NCBI GenBank assembly: GCA_902800045.1
Contig: CADCCZ010000003.1
Span: forward strand, 186,001-250,000
From: an uncultured Bacteroidia bacterium
Lineage (GTDB): Bacteria > Bacteroidota > Bacteroidia > Bacteroidales > ML635J-15
Length of the DNA stretch: 64,000 nt
Direction: 5' to 3'
In this document: positions 46,127 to 56,214 of the stretch, in pieces
How the letters are laid out: every line of letters starts with the position of its first letter
Position numbering within the stretch: the stretch's first letter is position 1
Program-made: the position numbers and the translations under genes
The notes under the pieces: model-generated
Told to the model about the DNA's origin: nothing
The model's database searches: none
What the model saw: only the letters and a program-made list of their open reading frames with translations

Positions 46127-46354
46127 CTTAAAATAATGATAAATTGTAGAAACCACCTCAAACCATCATAAACAAATTGAAACCATCTCAAACAACCTTT
46201 AGCTCGCGCCAGCAATTTCAAACGACCTCAAACCACCTTGAACTTTGAACCCTTGAACTCCTTGACCTCATTTCGGCACATTCATTGCAATATAAAAAGC
46301 ATGATGTTAAAATAATTTTAAGGTTACGATACCGTTTATAACGGGATAGTTTAG

Positions 46355-46362
46355 TATATTTG
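46355..46362 (+). promoter_or_regulatory. -7 promoter element of the envelope operon
   Basis: TATATTTG, 20 bases before the first ATG of the six-gene unit 46382-54556. Confidence 0.55.
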
Positions 46363-46381
46363 CAGTTTAAATTTTTATGAG

Positions 46382-47455
46382 ATGAAAAAGGTCTTGTTCA
46401 TTATAATAGCTGTTATCTGCGGTGCACAAGTTGCTCCGGCACAGATAAAATGGATGGGCATAGAGGAGGCTATGCGCAAGCAGGACTCGATGCCAAAGAC
46501 AGTAATAATCGACATGTATACCGACTGGTGCGGCTGGTGCAAGAAGATGGACGCAGAAACATTCCACGACCCAAGCATTGCCATGTACATCAACAACAAC
46601 TTCTACCCCGTGAAGTTCAATGCCGAAACCACCGACACCATAATGTTCCCCATAAAACACACCGACGAAAAGACCGGCGAGAAAACCACGGAACTCAAGC
46701 CTTTCATAAACTTGCAGTCGGGACAACGCTCACCGCACATGCTCGCACAGATGCTCATGAGCGGACGAATGTCGTACCCCACCCTAGTTTTCATCGACTT
46801 TGAAGGTGGAATAACGCCAGTGCCAGGATATATGTCGCCCGAAGACCTCGAACCTATGCTTGTATACTTTGCCGAAAGAATAAACAAATACAGCCCTTGG
46901 AACGAATACATGGAGTGCTTCAACGCTGCCCTGCGTCCCGACCTCGACACCACCATGCGCTTCAACAGCAACATCGACTGGATGGACTTCAACAAGGCTG
47001 TGGAAAAAATGAAAACACAACCAAAGAAACTCCTGCTCTATATTTATTCCGATTGGAACTCAAGCAGCAAAATCATGATGGGTGGCTCCTTCAAGGAAAA
47101 CATACTGGCAGAATACATCAACAAGAACTTCTACGCAGTAAAAATCCCTTACGACATAACAGATACACTTCGTATTGCAGGCCACGAGTTCGTAAACGAA
47201 ACTGGTCAAATGCAATACCCCAACCAACTGGTCGTGTCGCTGCTACATCCCGACTACCGCATTCCGGCATTCATAATCTTCGACGAACACGCAACACATC
47301 CGCTCTTTGTTCAGCGAGGATTTTCATCACACATAACCATCGAGAAAATACTCACTTACTTCAACGACAATTTGCAAGACAAAGGTGTCGACATACAAAA
47401 ATACTACAACGAATACCAATCGAAATTAAGGGAATATAAAAACAAACAAAACTAA
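46382..47455 (+). CDS. Exported double thioredoxin-fold protein, second domain without cysteines
   Basis: 357 residues with a signal peptide (cleavage near APAQ, residue 20). The first thioredoxin-like domain (about 25-165) has the redox motif WCGWC with Cys50 and Cys53. A second, similarly shaped domain (about 205-340) reads DWNSSSK at the same place (Asn226, Ser229), so it cannot do disulfide chemistry. It is probably a periplasmic thiol reductase or chaperone for envelope proteins. First gene of the operon; the next gene starts 6 bases after its stop. Confidence 0.85.
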   Translation: MKKVLFIIIAVICGAQVAPAQIKWMGIEEAMRKQDSMPKTVIIDMYTDWCGWCKKMDAETFHDPSIAMYINNNFYPVKFNAETTDTIMFPIKHTDEKTGEKTTELKPFINLQSGQRSPHMLAQMLMSGRMSYPTLVFIDFEGGITPVPGYMSPEDLEPMLVYFAERINKYSPWNEYMECFNAALRPDLDTTMRFNSNIDWMDFNKAVEKMKTQPKKLLLYIYSDWNSSSKIMMGGSFKENILAEYINKNFYAVKIPYDITDTLRIAGHEFVNETGQMQYPNQLVVSLLHPDYRIPAFIIFDEHATHPLFVQRGFSSHITIEKILTYFNDNLQDKGVDIQKYYNEYQSKLREYKNKQN

Positions 47456-47461
47456 AGGAAA

Positions 47462-49402
47462 ATGCTTAAAAGAATTCTAATCATATTAATCCCAGCTATC
47501 TTCGCCGTGTGCTACTCGTCGGCGCAGGTAACCGTGGAAATCTCGCAAGAAAAAATCCTCGAAAACGGACAGAAATTCTACCTGCACACCGTACAGCAGG
47601 GACAAACCCTGTACTCGATATGCAAAGCCTACTCGGTTGCCGAAAAGGAAGTGATAAACAACAACCCCGAACTTCAGTCGGGAACCCTTTCCATCGGTCA
47701 GGTAATCCGCATTCCTATCGAGAACGAAATCTCCAAGGACGGCAAATACATCATTTATATGGTGAAAAAAGGCGAAACCTTGTACTCGCTCCTCAAACGT
47801 TTCGACACCACCGAAAAGGAATTCTATGCAGCCAATCCTAAACTCAACAAAAAGGAAAGCATAAAGGCTGGTGACGAAATATATTTCCCCGTAAAGGAAA
47901 AGAAACCCGAAAATATTGCCGTTGTCACTCCCAAACCCGACGACAAGCCCAATATTCCGCAAGTGCAAGTACGCGACGACAGCAAATACATTTACCACAC
48001 TGTTGAAAAAGGCGAAACTTTGTACAAGATAACCAAGCAGTACAACATCGAACTCGACGAACTGATAGCCGAAAATCCCAGTCTGGCAAACCGTCCGCTG
48101 TCGATAAACGAAACAATACGCATACCGCGCAAGAATAACACAGTAAAACCAGTAGTAGCTAAGCCCGAAGGCGACGACAACCGTATTCCTGTTGTCCATG
48201 CAATGCCCGACACAACTCCAGTTCAGAGCGACGACACTACGCAAAGACACAACTACACTCCAGGCGAATGCAATCCCGACGAATGGTACACTCACGGCAA
48301 AGAATTCACTGTGGCACTGCTAATGTCGTTTGAAACCGGTGCCAACCTTCGCGACCTTGCCGGACAGGAAAAGAGAAAAGTTCCGCAGAAAATCAGGTCT
48401 GTAACAGAAAAGGCCGTTGATTTCTACTCTGGATGCCTCGTCGCTCTCGAAAACTTCAAGAACGAAGACGTGAAGATTAAGTTCAAAGCTTTCGACATAG
48501 GAAAGGACAACACAATACTTACAACAATGGTTGCCGAAGGCAAACTCGATGGCGTCGACATGATAATCGGTCCTGCATACAAGAGCCAGGTCGACTACCT
48601 CAATTCACTAGACCTCAATGTACCTATGCTTCTGCCGTTCGTTACCGACGAAAATATATTAAAGAACAATCCATACAACATAATGCTCAATCCGAGCAAG
48701 CAGGACATTCGCAACGAAGTTGCAAAATACGCCTCACAAATCGAAGGCTGCAACGCTATTATCGTAAAGGGTACGTCCGACGACTCGAAAGCATCGGCAG
48801 CCAAATACGTCGATGCTATGAACAATGCCGGCGTTTCAGCCACCGAACTTGCATTCAACGGAAGCAGCATCGAAAACATTGGTGCCTCGCTGAAAAAGGG
48901 TGTCGAAAACATTATTGTCATAACTTTCGAAACCGAAATGTCAATTACGAGAGTACTTACACAGGCATTCAAACTTACCGACGACTACAAGATTACACTT
49001 GTAGCCGACCCCAAGATCATGAACTACGAAAGCATCGACCCGAACTATTACGTCGAAGTGAAATACACCTATTTCTCCAACACAAACATAAACTACAAAA
49101 CCCCGAACGTAAAGGCTTTCATAAGCCGGTTCCACAATGCTTTCCTCTGCGAGCCTAACACCGATGCCTACATTGCAGCCGATGCAATCAACTACTTTAT
49201 CCCCTTGCTGCAGAAAGCTGGAAAGGACTTCGCTCCATGCATCGACCAGAACTACATATACGAAGGCCTCGGAGGCGAACGCCAGTACCACAAGGACTCC
49301 AACTACTTCGACAATTCGTTCAGCAACAAAAAGGTATACCTATACACTATTAAGGACGACTACTCGTTCACACAGGTATATCCAACCGAATCACAAAACT
49401 AA
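47462..49402 (+). CDS. LysM protein with periplasmic-binding-protein domain
   Basis: 646 residues. Signal peptide (SSAQVT), three LysM repeats (about 35-80, 95-140, 175-220), each with the GQTLYS/GETLYS and IxIP landmarks, then a linker and a type I periplasmic-binding-like domain (about 280-640: FTVALLMSFETGAN, VDMIIGPAYKSQVDYL, NIIVITFETEMS). LysM domains bind peptidoglycan; the C-terminal domain resembles amino-acid receptor/LivJ folds but no transporter is adjacent, so a structural or sensory role is likely. Second gene of the operon. Confidence 0.87.
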   Translation: MLKRILIILIPAIFAVCYSSAQVTVEISQEKILENGQKFYLHTVQQGQTLYSICKAYSVAEKEVINNNPELQSGTLSIGQVIRIPIENEISKDGKYIIYMVKKGETLYSLLKRFDTTEKEFYAANPKLNKKESIKAGDEIYFPVKEKKPENIAVVTPKPDDKPNIPQVQVRDDSKYIYHTVEKGETLYKITKQYNIELDELIAENPSLANRPLSINETIRIPRKNNTVKPVVAKPEGDDNRIPVVHAMPDTTPVQSDDTTQRHNYTPGECNPDEWYTHGKEFTVALLMSFETGANLRDLAGQEKRKVPQKIRSVTEKAVDFYSGCLVALENFKNEDVKIKFKAFDIGKDNTILTTMVAEGKLDGVDMIIGPAYKSQVDYLNSLDLNVPMLLPFVTDENILKNNPYNIMLNPSKQDIRNEVAKYASQIEGCNAIIVKGTSDDSKASAAKYVDAMNNAGVSATELAFNGSSIENIGASLKKGVENIIVITFETEMSITRVLTQAFKLTDDYKITLVADPKIMNYESIDPNYYVEVKYTYFSNTNINYKTPNVKAFISRFHNAFLCEPNTDAYIAADAINYFIPLLQKAGKDFAPCIDQNYIYEGLGGERQYHKDSNYFDNSFSNKKVYLYTIKDDYSFTQVYPTESQN

Positions 49403-49414
49403 TACCGCACAACG

Positions 49415-50803
49415 ATGGGAGCACTGACAATGACCGTACAACTGCTATTGGCACTTTCGCTGCTAGTAGTTATCCACGAATTCGGGCACTACCTCGCTGC
49501 TCGTGCATTCGGCGTAAGGGTAAAGAAGTTCTACCTGTTCTTCGATTTCCCAATGTTTTTTACCCAGCCTACTTTCGCTCTTTTCAGGGCAAAGAAAGTA
49601 AACGGCAAATGGATTTTCAGCTGGTTTAGCCGTAATGCGCCCAAGGAATACGACGACGACGAAACCACAACCGAATGGGGAATCGGATATTTCCCACTGG
49701 GCGGATACTGCGCCATCGACGGAATGGTTGACGAAACAACATCATCGGACCAGCTCCCAGCAGAACCTAAACCGTGGGAATTCCGCACAAAGCCTGCATG
49801 GCAGCGACTGATAATAATGATTGGCGGTGTTACGATGAACGTCATCGCAGCTGTGCTGATACTCGGATTCTCGCATCTGGCATTCACAAAGTCGTACTTG
49901 CCAGTCGAAAACGTTCCCGAAGGCATATATCCTAGCGAATACGGACGCTTCCTCGGATTCGAGGCAGGCGACATGATTGCCGAAATAAACGGAAATCCCG
50001 TCGAACGCTACGAAGATGTCTTCTCGGCAAAACTGTTTTTTGCTAAGTCGATTACCGTAAACCGCAACGGATACATCAAGGAAATCGAAATTCCCGACAC
50101 GCTCTACTCATACATGAAAAGCGGAGGAATGCTTTTCTCTCTTTCCAACCACAAGGTTGTAATCGACAGCGTTGTCGACGGCATGGCAGCCCAAAAAGCT
50201 GGCATAAAGCCCAATTCGAAACTGCTAAAAATCGACAACGTAGAGGTTCAAAGTTTCGGACAGATGCGCGACCTGCTAGAGTTCAACAAAGGCAAGACTC
50301 TCAACTTTGAACTTGCAGCAAACGGTGGCGAATATAGCGTTCCTGTCGACATCGACAGCACTGGCAAAATCGGTGTTTTTGTAAAACAACCCGAATACGA
50401 AACCAAGGACTACACGTTTGCTACAGCAATGAAATACGGCTGGCGCGACGCTATGGAGACACTTTACGCCAACATCAAAGGGTTCGGACTTATCTTTAGC
50501 GGCAAGGAAAAGGCTCGCGAAAACCTGCAAGGTCCAATCGGAATCGCTAAAGTATATGGCCCCACATGGGACTGGGCACGATTCTGGAAACTTACTGGAA
50601 TAATTTCCATTATCCTAGCATTCATGAACATACTGCCTATTCCTGCCCTCGACGGCGGACATGTCCTGCTCCTGACAATCGAAGCCATAACTCGTCGCCG
50701 ACTGCCAAACAAAGTCCTGGACATTATCCAAAGAATAGGACTATTAATAATGCTCGCACTAATGATTTTCATAATCTTTAACGATATTATAAATCTTTTC
50801 TGA
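49415..50803 (+). CDS. rseP: Site-2 membrane metalloprotease RseP
   Basis: Intramembrane protease that releases anti-sigma factors or clips signal peptides, 462 residues. HEFGH at residues 21-25 in the first membrane helix and the late NILPIPALDGGHVLL metal-binding helix are intact. A membrane segment (VTMNVIAAVLILGFSHL) and a periplasmic PDZ region (about 175-310, with DMIAEINGNPVERYED and a second KLLKIDNVEVQSFGQM) lie between. It is embedded between two envelope genes, with 12 bases before and 1 base after. Confidence 0.93.
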   Translation: MGALTMTVQLLLALSLLVVIHEFGHYLAARAFGVRVKKFYLFFDFPMFFTQPTFALFRAKKVNGKWIFSWFSRNAPKEYDDDETTTEWGIGYFPLGGYCAIDGMVDETTSSDQLPAEPKPWEFRTKPAWQRLIIMIGGVTMNVIAAVLILGFSHLAFTKSYLPVENVPEGIYPSEYGRFLGFEAGDMIAEINGNPVERYEDVFSAKLFFAKSITVNRNGYIKEIEIPDTLYSYMKSGGMLFSLSNHKVVIDSVVDGMAAQKAGIKPNSKLLKIDNVEVQSFGQMRDLLEFNKGKTLNFELAANGGEYSVPVDIDSTGKIGVFVKQPEYETKDYTFATAMKYGWRDAMETLYANIKGFGLIFSGKEKARENLQGPIGIAKVYGPTWDWARFWKLTGIISIILAFMNILPIPALDGGHVLLLTIEAITRRRLPNKVLDIIQRIGLLIMLALMIFIIFNDIINLF

Positions 50804-50804
50804 T

Positions 50805-51632
50805 ATGGACATTAAGCGAATTACTATAACATTAATGATTGCAATTTCCTGCGTATCGCTATCGTACGGACAGGAATATCTCGACTTCAACAACCGCTAC
50901 AACAGGCAGAAAAGAGTGCTTGTTGTCCCGTTCGACGAACGCATCTATTTCAACGATGCCACTGCCGAAATCGCAAAGCGCGACGGACTAACCCACGACG
51001 AGATAATGGAATATTTCCGCTACCAGCTTAACCTGCAGCTGATAAACTCCCTCATCGACTCGTGCGAGATTGTCGACCTAATGACCAACAATACTCGCGA
51101 AGACGAAGCCGACATTACAGGACTTTACACCACCATGTCGTACGAGCTACGTCTTGCCGAATTTGAACTCGACACCGAAAACATGGGCGCACTTGCTCGC
51201 AAGAGAGCCGAAAAACTCGAGGAAGCACGACGCAAGCAGCGCGAGGAGGAGATGCAAAACGCACGCCCGGGAATGAAAAATGGAGAACTTGTCGGCACAC
51301 GACAGCAAACCGACGACATGTACCTGCACATCGTAATCGGTCAGCCCGAAGTGCTCAAGGAAATTGCCAGCCGTCGTCGCGTCGACTATTTCCTTTTCAT
51401 AAACCAGTTCGACATCAAAACCGACTACCGCGACCCGTACATCAGCGGACAGCGCAATGTAAACAGGTTGATGCGCGTACATTTCAGCATATACAATACC
51501 AACGGCGAATTCATTTCGGGCAACTACGCAAGTACCAAAGTCCCGATCTACGAGGACGACAAGGAACGAATTGTCAACCAGTACTTCCCCGAAATAATGC
51601 GCCAGATAATAAAGAAAATAAAATTCCACTGA
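50805..51632 (+). CDS. Conserved exported protein of unknown function
   Basis: 275 residues with a clear signal peptide (cleavage near LSYGQE). The mature part contains [25 protein letters not shown], a charged Arg/Glu-rich helix (about 125-155: [18 protein letters not shown]) and a C-terminal [20 protein letters not shown] region. It has no known motif that I recognise. Its position, one base after rseP and one base before rdgB, points to translational coupling in the envelope operon. Confidence 0.75.
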   Translation: MDIKRITITLMIAISCVSLSYGQEYLDFNNRYNRQKRVLVVPFDERIYFNDATAEIAKRDGLTHDEIMEYFRYQLNLQLINSLIDSCEIVDLMTNNTREDEADITGLYTTMSYELRLAEFELDTENMGALARKRAEKLEEARRKQREEEMQNARPGMKNGELVGTRQQTDDMYLHIVIGQPEVLKEIASRRRVDYFLFINQFDIKTDYRDPYISGQRNVNRLMRVHFSIYNTNGEFISGNYASTKVPIYEDDKERIVNQYFPEIMRQIIKKIKFH

Positions 51633-51633
51633 T

Positions 51634-52221
51634 ATGAAACTTGTTCTAGCAAGCAACAATAAGCACAAACTCGAGGAAATGCGTGCAATCCTCGGCAACG
51701 ACATCGAAATCTTGTCGCTGTCGGACATCAATTGCCACGACGAAATCCCCGAAGAACAGGACACAATTGAAGGCAACGCCATGCAAAAGGCACATTACAT
51801 ACACGATAAGTTCGGCGTCGACTGCTTTGCCGACGACACAGGACTCGAGGTCGAATGCCTTGGCGGTGAACCTGGCGTATATTCGGCACGCTACGCAGGC
51901 GAACACCCTACATTTGCCGACAATATTGCAAAACTCCTCGCCAATATGGACGGGAAAGAAAACCGCAAGGCAAGGTTCAGAACAGCAATCGCTCTTATTC
52001 TCAACGGAGAAGAACACATCTTCGAAGGCGAAGTCAACGGACAAATCATAAAGGAATATCGCGGTCACAACGGATTCGGCTACGACCCAGTGTTCCTCCC
52101 CGACGGCTATTCTCAAACTTTCGCCGAACTGCCAGCCGAAATAAAAAATAAAATAAGCCACAGAGGTAATGCAGCAAAAAAACTTGCAGAGTTTCTCAAC
52201 AACTACCACAAAGATGAATAA
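51634..52221 (+). CDS. rdgB: Non-canonical purine NTP pyrophosphatase (RdgB/HAM1)
   Basis: Removes ITP, dITP and XTP from the nucleotide pool, 195 residues. [16 protein letters not shown] at the N-terminus, [24 protein letters not shown] and [15 protein letters not shown], then [10 protein letters not shown], are the family signatures. It overlaps the next gene by 8 bases. A housekeeping enzyme inside an envelope operon. Confidence 0.95.
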   Translation: MKLVLASNNKHKLEEMRAILGNDIEILSLSDINCHDEIPEEQDTIEGNAMQKAHYIHDKFGVDCFADDTGLEVECLGGEPGVYSARYAGEHPTFADNIAKLLANMDGKENRKARFRTAIALILNGEEHIFEGEVNGQIIKEYRGHNGFGYDPVFLPDGYSQTFAELPAEIKNKISHRGNAAKKLAEFLNNYHKDE

Positions 52222-54556
52222 ATTCGAATCATTAGGCATAACTCTTTTACTGCTTGTCGTCTCGCTGATGTCGTCGGCACAAGTGGCTGTAGGACAATGG
52301 CAAAACCATTTTTCGTTCAGCAATGGCAAACATTTAAGCTTAATCGACAACTCCATTTACATGATTTCCGAATGCGGAATACTCGTATACAACCTGCAAT
52401 CGGGTGAAATAGAAAAACTTACACAGCTAAACATTTTGTCAGACATCACACCGACAGCACTTGCCTACGATGAAAAAACTAGTAGCATCGTCGTTGGATA
52501 CTCAAACGGAAACATCGATATTATCAAAGGAAACGAAATATCCAACATCAACGACATCAAGAAGAAATCGATGAACAGCAGCAAGTCGATAAACTCGATT
52601 ATCACTCGCAACGGACTGGCATATTTGGGCTGCGACTTCGGAATTGTGGTACTAAACATTGACAAGCAGGAAATAAACGAAACATGGTTCTTTGGAAAAA
52701 ATGGTTCGTATGTTCACGTCAACGATATGGAATGCCACGGAGACGACATATACGTCGCATCAAAAACTGGAATACACAAAGGCAACCTCAACGACAGACT
52801 CGTCGATTTCTCGCACTGGCAGATTCTTACCGACATTGAATATCCCGATCCGCTAGCATGGATGAAAGAAAAAGAATACAACACGCTCAAATGGTTCCAA
52901 GGAAAACTTATTGTAAACTACAAAAGCCCTGAGCCTAACAGCGACACAATAATGGCATACGATGGAAACCAATGGTCGCATGTCCTCAACGAACGGAATT
53001 TTACAAAATCGCTCTGCGGCGACGACAACACACTGATTTGCTCGACAGGGTACACATTGTTCTCATACGACAGCAACCTTGCACAAAATCGCGAAAATTG
53101 GTACTATATTACAGATAAAGGCTGGATAGGCATCAGGGCAGCTCATGCAATAATCAAAGACGATAGAATATGGGTGGCCGACAACGAAAACGGCCTGTGC
53201 TGCATAGAAAAAGATTTCGGTAACATTATAAATATCAACGCACCCCAAAGCAACAAGGTGTTCGACTTGTCATCGTCCAACTCAAAGCTAATAGCAGTGA
53301 ACGGAGGCTACAATTCGTCATTTACCCCGACATGGAAAGCGCCAATGATATATACATACGATAATTTCAAATGGTCAACACGGACAACAAAAGAAGTCCC
53401 GGAACTATCAGGGATAAACGACATCGTATCAGTAACCTTCGATCCTAACGACGAAAAACGCTACTTCCTATGCTCGTGGGCAAACGGAGTTGTCGAATTT
53501 AGAAACGATGAATTCTACAAGCAGTATACCAACGCAAACAGCACTTTGTGTAATATTGAAGGCAGCGATATGGTAAGAACATCCGGGGCAGCATTCGACA
53601 GCAAAGGCAACCTGTGGGTAGCCAACTCGTTATCGGTAAAATGCCTGCACGTAATGACTACTGATGGACAATGGATAGGCTTCTCTTTCCCCGATATGGT
53701 AAGAAATATCAAGAAAATAATAGTAACCAGCAGCGGAAAAAAATGGATGGCAATTGGTCAGGCTGGCGGTTTATTCGTATTCGACGACAACGGCACACCC
53801 GAAAACACCAGCGACGACCGATACAAACGTCTGAACGTCACTAACGAAAGCGGCGAAATTGTAAGCAACGATGTGTACTCAATTGCAGAGGACAAGAACG
53901 GATATATCTGGGTTGGCACGGCTAAGGGCGTCGTCGTATACTACAATCCCGACAAGGTATTCGACAATTCAACATTCTGGGGACGACAGATAAAAGTACC
54001 TCGCAACGACGGCACCGACAACGCCGACCTGCTGCTTTCTGCAGATGTTGTAACCGCAATATGCGTCGATGGCGCCAACAACAAATGGTTCGGCACTCAG
54101 AACGGAGGTGCATACTACACTAGCGCCGACGGAATCGAGACAATACACCACTTCAACACCGCAAATAGCCCTATCCCCGACGACAACATTCTAGCAATAA
54201 GCATTATTCCAAATACTGGCGACGTATTTTTCGGCACTACCAAGGGTATTATTTCGTACCGAGGCACAGCTACCGAAGGATCCGAAACATACGACGAATT
54301 ATTTGTCTTCCCCAACCCAGTAAAATCCGACTACGATGGACCTATAACTATTAAGGGACTGGTAGCCGGCTCTATTGTCAAGATTGCCGACATTGCCGGA
54401 AACATTGTTTACGAAGCAAAATCAACAGGAGGTCAACTGGTATGGGACGGACTAAACCTAAACGGGAACCGCGTAGCATCGGGCGTTTACGTCGTCTTCG
54501 CCTCCACCGAAATCGGAGAACAAAAATCAACAACTAAAATTCTATTCCTAAAATAA
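52214..54556 (+). CDS. porZ: T9SS attachment-complex protein PorZ
   Basis: 780 residues from the ATG at 52214 ([23 protein letters not shown] signal peptide minus last residues); an in-frame start 15 codons earlier lies deep in rdgB. Two beta-propeller regions (about 30-340 and 345-690) with repeated [22 protein letters not shown] and [10 protein letters not shown] strand signatures precede a C-terminal domain (about 695-780, [17 protein letters not shown] to KILFLK) resembling a T9SS sorting/Por domain. Length and layout match PorZ (PG1604 in Porphyromonas), part of the surface complex that attaches cargo to lipopolysaccharide. The alternative is a generic two-component-propeller protein; PorZ is better supported by the N-terminal propeller and the length. 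Confidence 0.82.
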   Translation: MNKFESLGITLLLLVVSLMSSAQVAVGQWQNHFSFSNGKHLSLIDNSIYMISECGILVYNLQSGEIEKLTQLNILSDITPTALAYDEKTSSIVVGYSNGNIDIIKGNEISNINDIKKKSMNSSKSINSIITRNGLAYLGCDFGIVVLNIDKQEINETWFFGKNGSYVHVNDMECHGDDIYVASKTGIHKGNLNDRLVDFSHWQILTDIEYPDPLAWMKEKEYNTLKWFQGKLIVNYKSPEPNSDTIMAYDGNQWSHVLNERNFTKSLCGDDNTLICSTGYTLFSYDSNLAQNRENWYYITDKGWIGIRAAHAIIKDDRIWVADNENGLCCIEKDFGNIININAPQSNKVFDLSSSNSKLIAVNGGYNSSFTPTWKAPMIYTYDNFKWSTRTTKEVPELSGINDIVSVTFDPNDEKRYFLCSWANGVVEFRNDEFYKQYTNANSTLCNIEGSDMVRTSGAAFDSKGNLWVANSLSVKCLHVMTTDGQWIGFSFPDMVRNIKKIIVTSSGKKWMAIGQAGGLFVFDDNGTPENTSDDRYKRLNVTNESGEIVSNDVYSIAEDKNGYIWVGTAKGVVVYYNPDKVFDNSTFWGRQIKVPRNDGTDNADLLLSADVVTAICVDGANNKWFGTQNGGAYYTSADGIETIHHFNTANSPIPDDNILAISIIPNTGDVFFGTTKGIISYRGTATEGSETYDELFVFPNPVKSDYDGPITIKGLVAGSIVKIADIAGNIVYEAKSTGGQLVWDGLNLNGNRVASGVYVVFASTEIGEQKSTTKILFLK

Positions 54557-54773
54557 TGGATAATGGATAATTGATAATGGATAATGGATAATTGACAATG
54601 GACAATGGACAATGGACAATGGACAATGGACAATGGATAATGGACAATGGATAATGGATAATCTGTGCGACGCGGCACGCCGCGTCGCTACAAATCATCA
54701 AATTGTCAAATTATCAAATTATCAAATCCTTGAATCATTAAATCTTTGAATTATCAAATCTTTGAATTATTAA
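54555..54773. repeat. Low-complexity ATAATGGACAATGG repeats, a GC hairpin, and TTTGAATTATCAAA repeats
   Basis: Between porZ and recO: about 13 degenerate copies of a 7-9 base ATAATGG/ACAATGG unit (54555-54660), a 9-bp GC stem GCGACGCGG / CCGCGTCGC (54667-54688), and about six copies of CAAATTATCAAAT/TTTGAATTATTAAA-type units (54692-54773). No gene and no T-tract terminator. Confidence 0.7.
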
Positions 54774-55496
54774 ATGCTCCTCAAGACCGAAGCCATAGTT
54801 CTCAACCGCATCAAATACACCGACAACTCCTTTGTCGTCAACCTATTCAGCCAGGCGAAAGGAAAAATTTCGGTACTTGCACGCACTTCGCACAAGGCTG
54901 GTCTCAAGGCTAACCTTTTCGCCCCGCTTAACATAGTGCAGACCGAATTCAGGCTGAAGGACACGCGTTCGGTTCAATCAATGTCATACTGCGAACTCGT
55001 TAAAAGCCCAGCCGCCATCGACAGCAGCATCGAAAAAATATGCATCTCGCAGTTCATTGCCGAAATAATAATGAAAATGGTACGCGAAGAGGAACAGAAC
55101 CTCGCTCTATACGATTTCTTCCGCAGCACCATCGATGCAATCGAATGCGCCGAAACCAACATTGTCAACCTGCACATAATTTTCCTCAAGGAATTCGCCA
55201 AGCACCTCGGATTCGAAATCACAAACAATTTCTGCAGCGAAACTCCCTACTTCAATTCGCGCGAAGGAATGTTCCTTCCCTTCTTTACCTCCGACGAAGA
55301 GTCGTTCGACCAGCAGCTGAGCCTCGCATTCTCACAAATGTTATCAACAACCTACGACAGCAACGTCATCAGGCTTTCGTACCAACACCGCCGCAAAATA
55401 ATAGAGAACATGCTGGACTACTACAAGATACATACAGAAAATCTGTCGGAAATAAAATCGTTGAAAGTTCTCAACGAAGTTTTTGCAAAAGATTAA
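54774..55496 (+). CDS. recO: DNA repair protein RecO
   Basis: RecFOR-pathway mediator loading RecA, 240 residues. The N-terminal OB fold (MLLKTEAIVLNRIKYTDNS, KGKISVLARTSHK) and helical C-terminal domain with a Cys-poor region fit RecO of Bacteroidota. The start codon follows directly on the repeat region, so no promoter was recognised. Confidence 0.92.
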   Translation: MLLKTEAIVLNRIKYTDNSFVVNLFSQAKGKISVLARTSHKAGLKANLFAPLNIVQTEFRLKDTRSVQSMSYCELVKSPAAIDSSIEKICISQFIAEIIMKMVREEEQNLALYDFFRSTIDAIECAETNIVNLHIIFLKEFAKHLGFEITNNFCSETPYFNSREGMFLPFFTSDEESFDQQLSLAFSQMLSTTYDSNVIRLSYQHRRKIIENMLDYYKIHTENLSEIKSLKVLNEVFAKD

Positions 55497-55546
55497 ATTG
55501 TTCAAACAAAAAAATAAATATTATACTTGCACTTCAATATAATAAG

Positions 55547-55554
55547 TATCTTTG
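55547..55554 (+). promoter_or_regulatory. -7 promoter element with very short leader
   Basis: TATCTTTG ends 6 bases before the ATG at 55561; an ACTTG lies 17 bases upstream. Confidence 0.6.
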
Positions 55555-55560
55555 CATAAT

Positions 55561-56214
55561 ATGAAGAAGTCTGTTTTTTACAGTATCGTATTGGCTATCA
55601 CAATTTTAACTATTGTGCTATTACCATGCAAATCAGCAGGGCAGACCACTTTGCAGCTAAAAATATCGCCAATAGGCGCACATTTCTTCAAAGAACCCAA
55701 CAAAAAGAACTTCGAAAACAAAATAGATTCAAACGCAACATTCGTACTCGAACCATGTGTAATTCTTGGATTCGAAACCTACGTTGTGAGCGACATACTC
55801 TGCGTAAGAGGCCATTTCGGCGGTCTTAGCGACGCCATATCAAAGCCAGGACTTTTCCTGCAGTTTGGCTTGAAGGTTAGAATGTTCCAGATTTACCGCA
55901 ACTCGTTAAGCTTTGGCGCTGGACTCATGGGCTACGGTCACGAATGCTGGAGCACTGTGCCCAACTACGAACAGGAACGCGGATGGATACAGAACGGCAA
56001 ATGGGAATACTCGCTGGGCTTCCTTGCCGACCTCGAATACGCAATCTTCCTCAACGACAAGAGCGACATTATGTTCAACCTGTCGTACGGATACCAGAAG
56101 AAAACATTTAACATTACTATTGGATACAGATACTGGCTGTCTTCGATTATCAAGCACCCAATTAAGTGCGGAAGCTGCCCGTTCACAAAAACAAAAAATT
56201 CATGGAAAAAGTAG
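55561..56214 (+). CDS. Exported beta-barrel-like protein, function unknown
   Basis: 217 residues from ATG 55561; a TTG three codons earlier lies inside the promoter. A signal peptide (IVLAITILTIVLLPCKSAGQ) precedes strand-like segments rich in Gly and aromatics (LQLKISPIGAHF, GLFLQFGLKVRMFQIY, LSFGAGLMGYGHECW, DIMFNLSYGYQKKTFNITIGYRYWL), typical of a small outer-membrane barrel. The C-terminal tail is Cys-containing (KCGSCPF). I do not recognise the family. It overlaps the acyl-CoA synthetase gene by 13 bases. Confidence 0.7.
   Translation: MKKSVFYSIVLAITILTIVLLPCKSAGQTTLQLKISPIGAHFFKEPNKKNFENKIDSNATFVLEPCVILGFETYVVSDILCVRGHFGGLSDAISKPGLFLQFGLKVRMFQIYRNSLSFGAGLMGYGHECWSTVPNYEQERGWIQNGKWEYSLGFLADLEYAIFLNDKSDIMFNLSYGYQKKTFNITIGYRYWLSSIIKHPIKCGSCPFTKTKNSWKK

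Larger units (their letters stand above)
46051..46381. repeat. Intergenic region with AAACCATCTCAAAC-type repeats
   Basis: Between pepD and the thioredoxin gene (divergent) lie both promoters and, at about 46148-46262, degenerate copies of AAACCACCTCAAAC and TTGAACTTTGAACC. No gene was seen. Confidence 0.45.

Noticed and set aside
55552..55560. TTG start for the exported protein at 55552
   Set aside because: It lies within the TATCTTTG promoter element; ATG 55561 is the natural start.
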